A DNA stretch of 64,000 nucleotides from assembly GCA_037044905.1 (NCBI GenBank), contig JBAOKB010000074.1:682001-746000 (forward strand). Reading direction: 5' to 3'. Below the pieces are notes generated by a model. The model was given only the letters and a program-made list of their open reading frames with translations, was not told the origin of the DNA and made no database searches. Source of the stretch: Hortaea werneckii (Eukaryota > Ascomycota > Dothideomycetes > Mycosphaerellales > Teratosphaeriaceae). Each line of letters begins with the position of its first letter. Within the stretch, counting starts at the first letter, position 1. Positions 1-9,991 of this stretch are shown in pieces. Made by a program: the position numbers and the translations under genes.

Positions 1-66
1 AGCTTTGACGAGTAGCAAACCGGCCAATACGGTGAAGAAAGGCAGTGCGGTCGTGAAGCCGGCCAT
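1..66 (-). CDS. N-terminus of a probable secreted or membrane protein (runs off the left edge)
   Basis: An ATG at 66-64 on the minus strand opens a frame that stays open to the window edge (22 codons). The peptide begins MAGFTTALPFFTVLAGLLLV, an uninterrupted hydrophobic stretch typical of a signal peptide or first membrane segment. Only this start is visible, so the family cannot be named. The roughly 1.25 kb to its right would be its promoter side. Confidence 0.4.
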   Translation of the reverse strand, partial: MAGFTTALPFFTVLAGLLLVKA

Positions 67-1317
67 TGGCCGAGGAAGATAAGTCGGAATTGACGAAGCC
101 GAGACACGTCGCGTTATATTACCAGGGAATCTACGCTGCGTTGCTTCGTTCCAGCCAGAACTCTTTGTGCAAACCATCAAGCCTTCCACATATGTCGTGC
201 AAATGTGCATTTCGATTGCGCGACGGGATAAACATGACTCGTGTTGAATGTCTTAAACATCCATAACGGTCACGGAGATTACAATCCGGCCTTACGGCGT
301 TGAAATCAGCAGAGCCGTTGGATTTGACAGTTAACGGTCGCACGTTCATATTTGTCTTTCCATATAGCCGCCAAGCTTATTCCCGAGACATCTAGACACA
401 ACTTGCGGTGACTTTTACCTCCTAGCGGCATCCATGCCTTTCCTCATAAATGTCGCGATCATTGATAGAGACGCAGCATCATGCTGCTTCAGCAATCCAA
501 CAATTGGAGATAACACTCACGATGGACCATCTTTCCCGGCAAATACACCAGTGGATACCGGCCATTGCAGTGTGGCGACCGTGAAGCATGACTTCCGCTA
601 CCCTCTGCATAGTAACTCTTGGTCCTTTCCGAAAGACGCATGCTTTTGCCGGGAAAACGAACGATGGAATTTTGCATTTTGTCGACCTCACTGGAGTGGT
701 GTCAGATCTCTGGTAGCGGACCTTGAGCTTTATCAAAGACATTCGACCTTGTACACGGGAACAGATAATCGCCGGCGGGGTTGATAAATCCACTTTCCCG
801 ACAAGAGAGTTGGCCACCTCAGATATTCGCGGAGGTTTGCATCATCTTTCCGGGATTCCGATTCAGACAGCTGCAGCCATGTGTCACCAGGATCAATGGC
901 GCAACATGTGCGATTGCCAATACAATTACTGCCGGGATCACCGGGGGAGGGAACCGTGTCCTAATGAGGTCGTCAACGCCAATGACCCTTTGAGACCGGT
1001 CTACGAGCCGAAAGGGGTTGTCAACCACTGCGCACATCCGGATGATCCATCATATTGCTCGCTTGCAGAGGGAGGAGCTGTCAACGATGGCTTGATACAT
1101 GCGCGGGCTGATCCTCATGGCCGCGATTGCTTGAGGTGCATGCTTACCAAGGCTGGGGTGGCTTCTGGTCGTGACGGGCGGAAGGTGAAGCGGCCCTAGG
1201 GCTGTTGGTGCGGTGTTATATGATCTGTTTGCTACTGTGGTCGTTGAACGGGGTTTAGTTGCATGCCGGGAGTGACTTAGCCACCTAAACCAGGCCTTTG
1301 GTCCGGACGAAGATGTG
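67..1317. other. Stretch with no convincing gene
   Basis: Several open frames of 60-158 codons exist on both strands, but none has a recognisable domain, a fungal start context or splice-compatible extensions. A minus-strand frame at 819-1037 contains one hydrophobic run (around PPVIPAVIVLAIAHV) and could be gene debris. I see nothing firmer. Confidence 0.4.
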
Positions 1318-1700
1318 TCATTCTTCAGTTAAGGAAGACATGCCACGGCCAACATGAATTTCGTCATCCTTCAGTGCAGTCGAACTCGACAAGCTCCGCA
1401 AGCTGTCGTAGAACTCTGTTGGAGGCACGTCCGAGGTACTGATGAAGTACTTGAGGGCCACATCTAAAGCTGGGTCGACGATAACAATCATCCCATTCGG
1501 TCCGACGATCTAAGAAGTTATCAGTACCTCGGAGGTAATGAAGTCGAGAATGGCCATCATGAAGTTATCAAGACCTAATTGTGGGACTCTATCTCCGATC
1601 AGGGCGGGCGAAAATACGCAACTGTAGTCTGCCTTGCGGAGCCCACCGAAAACGCGTGTCGCCCCCGGGTCGGGCGTAGATCTTTGAGGAGCCAGCGGCG
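1318..1700 (-). pseudogene. Decayed coding fragment with in-frame stop and frameshift
   Basis: On the minus strand the sequence reads like protein from about 1660 to 1318. A segment containing KADYSCVFSPALIGDRVP leads to DFITSEVLITS, then a TAG at 1512-1510, then continues in the same frame as IVGPNGMIVIVDPALD to a TGA at 1320-1318. The TAG is what a CAG codon would become by a C-to-T change, as in RIP. Further upstream (about 1700-1660) the sensible frame is a different one (RRIVITDSAAG), which implies a frameshift. The 18 bases after GAG look intron-like (GT...CTGATAAC...TAG) but are too short for an intron. Family not recognised. Confidence 0.35.
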
Positions 1701-2129
1701 GAGTCCGTTATCACTATCCGTCTACACGCCGAGCTTGTGCATGCTTGAGCGCGGTGTAGCTGTCGAGGGACGCCCCAGCTATTTCCTATATACTAGGGAA
1801 CAAAGACGTGTCGTTGGATCTGGCTGAGGCTGAAGTGAACTTTCCGGGAGCTGCCGTCTTTCGCCTCATTACATCAGCAGCAAAGCGTCATACATGGTAA
1901 TACGTACGTCGTGGTCGATTACATAGTAGGTGTTACTGTAGTCGGTGCAATTTGTGGGCAAAGGGACTGACCACCCATGGAGATCAGCCGAGCTCCGCAA
2001 TCTTCCCCCGACCGGAAGTGCAGCGTGTATCAGGGCAAGACAGTTCGCACTCTGTGCGATAGGCTAAAGACAGAAAGGCCCTGCCCTCGTCTCGTAGGGC
2101 GCGGGCGACCGCCTCGAGACCGCTGCAAG

Positions 2130-2300
2130 TACGGCCGTCGCCTTGTGAGCGTTCTGTCGCTGTCATCAACGATCAGTCCTTGGCAGATGGCGTCCGCGGG
2201 TACCATCAGCGCAAACAGCGGTTGACTGCGCTCCCATGGATGTCGTATGCCCCCGTTTCCGTCAATAAACCGCGCCTCATAACCATAGTGCCTAGAGACG
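2130..2300 (-). pseudogene. Second minus-strand protein-like fragment
   Basis: One minus-strand frame reads a well-composed peptide (HYGYEARFIDGNGG, then WERSQPLFALMVPADAI, then LIVDDSDR) and then turns into arginine-rich nonsense. A stop lies just upstream. It could belong to the same decayed gene as 1318-1700 or be unrelated. No domain could be named. Confidence 0.25.
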
Positions 2301-2480
2301 CCCTAGGCGTGGCGGCGGAGATGTAGGCTTGGCCAGAGGAAGAGATCGACAAGCTCGCATTAAGCTTGCACAAGCCGCGGGCCCAGCCGGAGGTATCGGC
2401 AAGACCAAGAAAGGCAAGCCGGGTTCCAGTATTGCTCGCTTCACATATAACGACGACAGTGCCGTCAGCGTGACATCAGA

Positions 2481-2639
2481 AAATGTGTTGACCTGCTCGA
2501 CAACAACATCAATTGTGTGGTGAGAGGATGTGGCGGCATCGGTACCATCACCGCGATCTTGCGATCTGGACTTTACTTCACCAACGAGATTGCTCCGTAT
2601 GCACTGCAGAAACATATCCCGCCTTCCTTCGCCTACTAG
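2481..2639 (+). pseudogene. Possible tail fragment of a transporter gene
   Basis: A plus-strand frame beginning directly after a CAG (acceptor-like, 2478-2480) reads CVDLLDNNINCVVRGCGGIG, then TITAILRSGLYFTNEI and ends in TAG at 2637-2639. The Gly-rich hydrophobic run followed by an aromatic/TNE patch resembles the last helices of MFS transporters, but there is no upstream exon I can join. It is 247 bp from the start of the intact MFS gene and may be a remnant of a neighbouring copy. Confidence 0.25.
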
Positions 2640-2885
2640 CCTGCCAGCGCGCTGTGGAAAACTGCTGACCCTCGTCTGCCTCCGTAAACCTAACCGGCTC
2701 ACGTGCATCAAGTCGTTGACGCAGTGTTTTGCCATGGCAAGTCATGTACGGGATGTTGATCGGTGATGTAGCCTGTAGTCAGCCATGAATTGGCAACTTA
2801 TCATCCTACTGCTTTCCCTCGTTATCTTCTTTCTCCCCTTTCACCCCACACCCCGCATTCTCCGTTGCGCCATCCCTCTAGCACC

Positions 2886-4693
2886 ATGAGTTCTGAGGAG
2901 AAAAAGGATGGGGCGCCCCTGCGCGACCACTCCCCTCAGGAGTCCAAAGAAGAGATTGAGCATCACCGCGACAACAGCACCTCTAGCAGTGAGCGTGCTC
3001 GCGACCTAGAGAAGGGTGTCGAGGATGGCGTTGGCAACTCTAAAGACGATCGCCGCAAGTCGTCTGTCCCCCAAAAGTACACCGAAGACGGCAAGCGAGT
3101 CATGACTGAAGACGAAGCCTGGCCCCATCTGGGATACTGCTGGCCATCCTGGAAGAAATGGATGCTCCTGTCCAGCATTTTCGCCGTTCAGGTGTCAATG
3201 AACTTCAACACCAGTGTCTTCCCCAATGCTGTTCCTCTTATCGCAGAGGAGTACGGCGTTAGCAAACAAGCAGCCCGCGTCGGGCAAATGATTTTCCTCG
3301 TTGCCTACGCCTTTGGCTGCGAGCTTTGGGCCCCCTGGAGTGAGGAGTTCGGACGTTGGCCTATCCTCCAGCTCTCTTTGTTCCTGGTCAATATCTGGCA
3401 GATCCTAGCAGCACTAGCGCCCAACTTCGGCAGTCTGATCGTCGCCAGGTTCTTGGGCGGTCTCTGCTCTGCTGGTGGCAGTGTCACGATTGGCATGGTC
3501 GCTGACCTTTTCCAACCGGAAGAACAACAATGGGGTATTGCCTTTGTTGTGCTGAGCTCAGTCGCTGGCACGACGGTTGGACCTATCGTCGGCGGACCAA
3601 TCGAGAAATACCTTCCACTTCAATGGTAAGAAACGATCATCTGCTGCAAGCTTTGTCGAATGCTGACTCAATGCCTCTGAAGGAACTTCTGGATCCAACT
3701 TATCTTCGGTGCTGTTGTTCAGGCCATCCACTTCTTCATGCCGGAGAGCCGCTCGACTATCCTTATGGACAAGAGGGCCAAGCACCTTCGAAAGACTGGC
3801 GAGGACACCAATGTCTATGGGCCCGACGAGGTGAAGAAGCCTCGCATCAGTGGCCACGAGGTCATGATCACCTGGATTCGACCCTTCGAAATGTTCGTCA
3901 AGGAGCCCATCGTCTTATCACTGTCACTCCTATCAGGATTCTCCGATGCCCTCATCTTCACATTCCAAGAAGGTTTCAACCCAGTCTACAAGCAGTGGGG
4001 ATTTGGACCGAACGGCGTCGCACTTGCATTCTTGCCAATTCTTATTGGCTACATACTTGCGTATGTGTCATACTTCCCGTTCATCATCAAGGACAAGCGG
4101 ATCATCAGCCAGAAGGGGCCTGATGCCTTGCCACCAGAGCACCGTCTCTACTGGTTGCTGTACCTCGCTCCATTGGAAACGATCGGTTTGTTCGGCTTTG
4201 CATGGACTTCTCTTGGACCCGAATATGGCATCCCATGGATTGCTCCTATGATCTTTTCGTCTTGCATTGCGATAGCAAACTATGCAATTTACATGAGTAC
4301 GATTGACTACATGGTGGCGTCGTATGGTGTATACTCTGCGTCCGCCAGTGGTGGTAATGGCTTTGCTCGAGACTTCCTGGCTGGTATCGCGGCCTTGTAT
4401 TCAACAGTAAGTCGATTCTCTCACCATTCTGACAAAGAATCCAGACTGACCTTTCAATCCAGCCCCTCTATGAGAATGTTGGTCCCCCGGAGTACCACCT
4501 AGAATACGCTTCGACTATTCTAGCCTGTCTTGCGTTCGTGGTCACCATCCCCATCTACATCTTTTACTGGAAGGGCGAATGGTTCCGCGAGAAGTCCAAG
4601 TTCGCCCAGAGCCTCGACGCAGACAGAAAGGAAACGAGGAACAGACGGCTCAGCAGTGCGAAGCCAGAGCAGCTCGAACCCAGCAATTGGTAA
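2886..4693 (+). CDS. MFS transporter, DHA1-type (drug/polyamine:H+ antiporter family)
   Basis: A predicted plasma-membrane secondary transporter of 564 aa. Exons are 2886-3625, 3683-4406 and 4463-4693; the introns (57 and 56 bp) have GT-AG ends and CTGAC-type branch sites, and all phases agree. The start is the ATG after CTAGCACC; the open frame upstream of it has no ATG. The first ~90 residues are hydrophilic, charged and cytosolic-looking. The first transmembrane segment follows GYCWPSWKKW. ELWAPWSEEFGRWPI is the loop 2-3 MFS signature, and VGPIVGGPI matches the antiporter 'motif C' region of DHA1 proteins. The long central loop (after FFMPESR) and the C-terminal block ending EPSNW are cytosolic. 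The substrate cannot be told from sequence: multidrug, polyamine or another small molecule are all possible. Confidence 0.9.
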
Positions 4694-5884
4694 ATGCAGG
4701 TCTCGATGCCGCCCAGATGCACATACACGAATCGATGCAGTAATAAGACCCTTGTCATGGTCCGGATTGACGAAATCGATACCAAAATTAACAACCTCAT
4801 GCTCTATTGCCCGCGGATAATTATGAGACGTGATGCTCGATCATGATAGAGGAAGTGGCTTGATAGAGCGTTGCGTGTTTAGTACATATATCAAGATACC
4901 CATACAATTAGAGCACTCGGCTACGTTATATGAAACCATCTCCGCTCGAGCGAGACATTCGAGTCGTAAGCCATTGAGTTACACTGGCATCTAATGCTTG
5001 ACATGCTAAGCAAATGCCATTTTCTCCTTGTCAACACATCGTCATCTAGTGCCTCGGCCCCAAGCCAACCAGGTTGGCGTGGGGCTTAGGGTGTCTAGTC
5101 TAAATTATTAGATTGCAACCGTCGCTCATGTCTGTCTCAAACTCCGACGTTTTCCGAAATATCAATGGTAGCATCGCGCAATACATACCTAGGTAGCGGC
5201 CATGGTACTAGTTTCAGAAATCTCATGCGTCTTGGGTGGGCGATGGCGTACTAGGGTTGCAAGCCTTGATCGGGGAGTGGCGACCCCAGACACCGGGCCG
5301 ACGTTTGACATGTGTCCCACGTTTCAAGAGGACAGGACATTGGAACGTGGGTTTTCGAGAAGACTGACCGAATGCTGATCTACGAATGGCTTCATCACGA
5401 AAGAATGGCGAACAAACCACTTGCACAGACGCACCATGAATCGAAGCAAAGGCAAATGCAGCCTCTGCTGGAAGACTGTCCAAAAGACTATAGCCTCACT
5501 CCATTAATCTGCCCATCACACTGAGACGAGCAGATCCTATCTGAGACACAACGAAAACCGCGGGCTATATCAGAAGGTGCGTCTGACGACTTCAGCGCCA
5601 CGCCGAGGTACATAGACGTTAAGGTCGTTTGCGAGAAACTTGCTGCCAATGCAAGACGTTCGACCGGATCTGCTGGCTTCATGCTTGATGTGAAGGCAGT
5701 CTAATGTTTCAGGGCTTCGACATTCTCTTCGCCGTCTGGAAAAATACCGAGGCTCGTCGGATGCAAACAGTCTGGAGCAGTGTTATAAGAAGTCCCTATC
5801 GAGACCACCGATGTAGTGAAGTATTCAAAGTACACATCCATTGCTTTCGAGACTTTCGTTCTTTAGCACATTCATTACCTCAAC
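4694..5884. other. Intergenic: MFS 3' side and cutinase promoter
   Basis: No gene is supported. Short open frames at 5223-5524 overlap each other on both strands and look random. The last ~150 bases before the cutinase ATG include CATTACCTCAACATG, a normal fungal leader. Confidence 0.5.
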
Positions 5885-6829
5885 ATGAAGACCGCGACTC
5901 TATTTGCTGCGCTGGCCGCCACCGCTGTCGCCTCACCCCTGGCCAAGAGAGGAGTGACCGAGAACGATGTTGAGGACGGCAAGTGTAGGACCTATACCTT
6001 CATCTTCGCCCGAGGCTCTACGGAAATCGGCAACATGGTCTGTTCTCAGAGGGGCTTTCCCCCAGCTCTGATAGCGAGCCAGTTCTGACGTGAATTCTTC
6101 TCCATTACAGGGCCAGACTGTTGGGCCGGCAACTTGCAACGCCCTGAAGAAGAAGTATGGCGATAACGAAGTCGCTTGTCAGGGCGTAGGCGGTACGTTT
6201 CCCCCTTTTCAGGAAAAGATAATAGAGACACATTGACCTGACGTCCATTCCCAGGGGCCTACACCGCCGGGCTCGCGCAGAACGCCCTCCCGGATGGCAC
6301 GACCCAAGGCGCTCTGAACGAGGCCAAGAAGATGTTCAACGATGCCCACAGCAACTGCCCGGACACTATCATCACGGCCGGTGGCTACAGCCAGGGCGCC
6401 GCGGTCATGACTGGTTCCGTTGGTGAGCTCGATGACGATGTCAAGAGCACTGTGGCCGGTGTGGTCCTGTACGGCGACACCCGTAACAAGCAGGAGGATG
6501 GCGGCAGTAAGAAACCCCCTTCCAGAAATGTTTCGCAAGTCCGATGCTAATCACTCCCTGTAGTCCCTGGCTACCCGAAGGACAAGGTCAAAGTCTACTG
6601 CGCGGCGACTGATGGCGTATGCGGAGGCGCTCTGCTCGTCACCCCCGGACACCTGACCTATATGGACGACGTGAGCGACGCGGCGGACTGGTTGGAGGGC
6701 AAGATCTCCTCGGCCGGTACCTCGACGTCCAGCTCCAGCGGTTCCAGCAGCTCTGAGGCGGCGTCGTCTTCTTCGCCGTCCGGCAGCTCTGACTCCGGCC
6801 TGGGCTCCTTGTTCGGTGGTGGATTCTAG
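5885..6829 (+). CDS. Cutinase (secreted serine esterase, CE5)
   Basis: Hydrolyses ester bonds of plant cutin outside the cell (EC 3.1.1.74). The protein is 250 aa. Exons are 5885-6037, 6111-6192, 6255-6506 and 6564-6829, with three short GT-AG introns and consistent phases. Residues 1-17 form a signal peptide ending AVAS; Lys-Arg at 21-22 is a Kex2-like site. The catalytic triad is legible: Ser124 in GGYSQGAA, Asp179 in CAATDGVC and His192 in TPGHLTY. IFARGSTE supplies the oxyanion-hole region. The core ends near residue 212 and is followed by a Ser-rich tail of about 35 residues ending GLGSLFGGGF. This tail is longer than in minimal cutinases and is probably an O-glycosylated linker. The gene suggests a plant-associated or saprotrophic life style. 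Confidence 0.95.
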
Positions 6830-6984
6830 ACTGCGGTGCCTCAAATCGAATAATGCGGTCCGGGGAAGAAAAGGGTGTGAAATAAAGCTCATGGCTGGCC
6901 ATGGCTTGAAGGGGTGATATGGGAGTTTGCAATTAGACATAGGATTTATTGTAACTACATTACCATATCTTTTTTTTCCCATCT

Positions 6985-7007
6985 AAAAAAAAAAAAAAAA
7001 AAAAAAA
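6985..7007. repeat. Poly(A) run, 23 A
   Basis: An uninterrupted run of 23 A lies between the cutinase and the convergent CSC1 gene. It is a simple homopolymer, length-unstable in sequencing. Confidence 0.8.
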
Positions 7008-7181
7008 CGCCTTTCCATCCTTGTTCCCTCCATGGGTATATCCCCTTCTCCGTTCGATTAGACATTTTATACTGATCCATGGTACGCCATAAAAGTCATG
7101 TTAAGACTTTCGATCAAGTCTTGAAAAGCAGCTTTGGCGCCTCATAATCGAACAGCCTTAAAATACATTGTTTCTCATCCC

Positions 7182-9991
7182 TTAATATTCGGGCGCGTCC
7201 TCCCAGACAGGTGCCTTCTGCGGGTGGGTCTTATCCCATTCGACCTTGCCCTGCTCGTTGAACCAAGCTTCTTCGTCGGTGACCTCAATGCCCTCGCCGA
7301 TCTCACGCCTGCAAGCGTCAACCTCACGGCGCGAGAGACCGTGTGGGTCGCGGGCGAGCCAAATGATTGGTACCTCCGCCGTAAGCGCTGGGTGCAAGTA
7401 TGCCTCTTCGCGCTCCTTTTCGGTGTATGGGCGGACTGGATGAGTCAGGAAAGGAGAAAGGATATACCTCGAGAGCACAGCAGCCGATGCAAACTTGCTC
7501 GGGAAGATGAAACTCTTAATCTTGCCGACAAGGCCTGAAGGCGGCGCCGGTGGGTCTGCTGAATTCGGCAACTGGTATAGGCCGGTAGAGGTCACAGAGC
7601 CAAGCTTCTTAGAGTGGCCGTTGGTGGCGCCACCCTTCTCGGCGACATCTTCAGTCACGTCATCCCGGTACTCGTCGGCAAGCAAGTCGCACGGCAAGAT
7701 CCGGGAGTGCTTGTCGAGAGCATTGCTCAACTCCATATTCCAAATGACGGTTGCAATGAGCATGATGATCATGATGATCAGGGGACCGAGGGAAACAAGA
7801 CCATTACCTGCGCTTCCAATGGCGAACAGGCCAATCAGACAGATCTCGCTAATGTAGAGACCAGTGATCAATTGCTTCAGGGCTCTAGCATAGCAGTCAC
7901 CCTTGGTGTCGACTGTAGTTCCGAGCGTGAAGAGAACGTTGTAGCGGAAGCCGAGGTACATGAGTCCGAAGCCAACAGTGGCGAAACCAAGGACCAGAGG
8001 AGCGATTATCGAATAGGAGAGTGCTGTGACATGTTAGCAACGATTTTTGAGAATGCGAGGGCACGCAAACTGACCAATGACACCTAGCAAAGTCATCTTG
8101 GGGTAGAAGGCGCCCCACCCGAGACCACCCAGAGTAACGTAACGGTTGTACATCTTCTTCGGGGTAGTGTCCAAGATCTTGCCCAGGAAGAGCGCAAAGA
8201 GCAAAGGCACAATGTTCAAAAATTGGAGCGAGGCAGCAATCAAGCCATTCAGAACAAAGTAGACAATGTAGAAGTTGCTAGCCTTTGGCAAGTTTGTCGC
8301 CAACAGACCCGCTGCCGATGTAGGGTCGTTGATGATATCAGTGACGACGGAGGTGGCAGCTGATGTGAAGGTGGTGACGAGGAAGACCTGGACAACCTGG
8401 AAGGGGAAGTACCACCTCTGTACCTTGGCTTGTACGGCGGGCATCGTGGGCAGGAATTGGCGGGCCACCAGCGAGAGAAAGATGGGTACGAGCGCCATCA
8501 TGACGGCCACGAGGACTACCGGGATGAGGCCAGTGACGATACCAAGAATCTGTGGCGGGATGTCTTGGATCCACGCGAGGAAAGGTACCTTGTCGGTGAT
8601 GTAGTTGATGTTGGTGATGATACCGGCAAAAGCGATTGGGATGGTCCAGAAGATGCACAAGAAAGTGGCAAATGCCGTTCCGAATGCAGACCACATCTTG
8701 CGCTGCCACCATGGCTGGTTAAGGTTACCCCAGATAACCTGCTCCGGTGGCATGCCAAAGTCGCGAGGAGTCATATGGAATGGCGTTTGGTGGGCGACCT
8801 GCTGATACGCTGCCTGCGCATCGCGAATTGTGTCAAACTCAATGAAGACGGCAGCCAGCTTGTTAGACTTAGGGTCGCGCTTTTCAGCCTGCTCTCGTGC
8901 AACCTCCGGGATGAGGCGGTGAAGCTCGCCGCGAGACCAGTCGATGGTGTCGACCTTCTTGCCAATCAACGGCTTCAACTTGTGCGTGGGTCGCTCCTTG
9001 GGCGCGATATCAAAGCTCCCGCTCTCCTGTTCGCGGAGGCGACCATCTTCAGAGTCGCCGCGATTCTTCTTGTTGGCCTTGATCTGCTTCTTGACGTAGT
9101 TGCCGATCAATTTCATTTCGGCGCCTTCGAGCTTGACTGAAGCCTGATCACGCTCCTTGACGTGATCTTCAAGATCTTCGGGATCGGCGGCGATCCAGAT
9201 GTACTTCGAATTGGGGAAGATGTGCTCCATTGCGCCGACGTTGCGGTACTCTGCAGGGACATCCGTGAAGAGGACAGTCTTCGATGACATCTTGCTCGAG
9301 TTGTATGGGGAGAGCAAGTAAGCCTGGCGCATGTAGCAATAGTAAAGCATCTCTCGTGTGATGACGAACATCACAAAGCTAAAAAAGATGACACCAATGA
9401 GTGAGTGGGCCCAGTACCGGGCGCCGTCACTGATGTGGGAGAACGAGAGAATGTCGAAGCCCGAGGTGTTGGGAGCATTTCCTGTTGCGTTGACCGGGAA
9501 AAGGACAGGCCAGGTGATCAAGCAGCCGACAAAACTGATCACAATCAAGGTCTTGAAGTAGCGCAGGAACAGATAGTTCTCGAGGCTTGAATGACCCAAC
9601 ACGAATTCGTCCGCCAGTTCTCGGAATTCCTTAGCCCATCCAAACGCGCCGGGCGATTGCTTGGGGGAGTATTCATCCTTGTCAAGAGTCTGCAGGAACG
9701 TGCGTGGGCCGTAGACACGGTCGTACTTCTTCTGGAAGAAAAGGAACAGGCCGAAGATGATACAGGCGATGACGAAGATGGGGATGAGTGTGGACAAGAA
9801 CGCCGACACCGAAGAGCTCCCCTGCTTCGTGTCACTGCTTCCACTGCTGCTGGCGCTCGCGCTCTGAAGTGGAAGAGGTTAGCAGAGCGATATTCATGGG
9901 AACAGTATGCGCCATTGGCACTCACCGAGCTGCCAGAAGCCTGGCGCGCCGCCAAAAGGAGTGTGCGCGTTGGGTCGAAAGACTCCATCAT
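7182..9991 (-). CDS. CSC1/OSCA/TMEM63-family membrane protein (DUF221, RSN1-like)
   Basis: Members of this family are calcium-permeable, osmotically or mechanically gated cation channels; yeast relatives are Csc1, Rsn1 and Phm7. The protein is 898 aa. Exons are 9926-9991, 8075-9863 and 7182-8023; introns of 62 and 51 bp have GT-AG ends. The start is ATGATGGAG; the next ATG is one codon on. Order: short Ser-rich extracellular N-terminus, TM1 at about 41-66, TMs around 105-190 (YFKTLIVISFVGC, LIGVIFFSFVMFV), the PHM7-type cytosolic domain (about 200-385, with VLFTDVPAEYRN and AAVFIEFDTIRDAQAAY), then the RSN1_7TM channel core starting at IWGNLNQPWWQR. A cytosolic tail follows with Lys/Glu and Pro-rich patches. 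All expected domains are present, so it is probably functional. Confidence 0.93.

Noticed and set aside
723..1199. 158-codon plus-strand frame with many Cys
   Set aside because: No signal peptide at its start, no known Cys pattern, and the opposite strand is equally open. Chance frame or debris.
2292..2735. 147-codon minus-strand frame
   Set aside because: Opposite to a plus-strand frame with better protein-like composition; no family resemblance.
4920..4980. Possible tRNA gene (GAGACATTCGAGTCG resembles a B-box)
   Set aside because: No matching A-box or acceptor stem could be paired around it.
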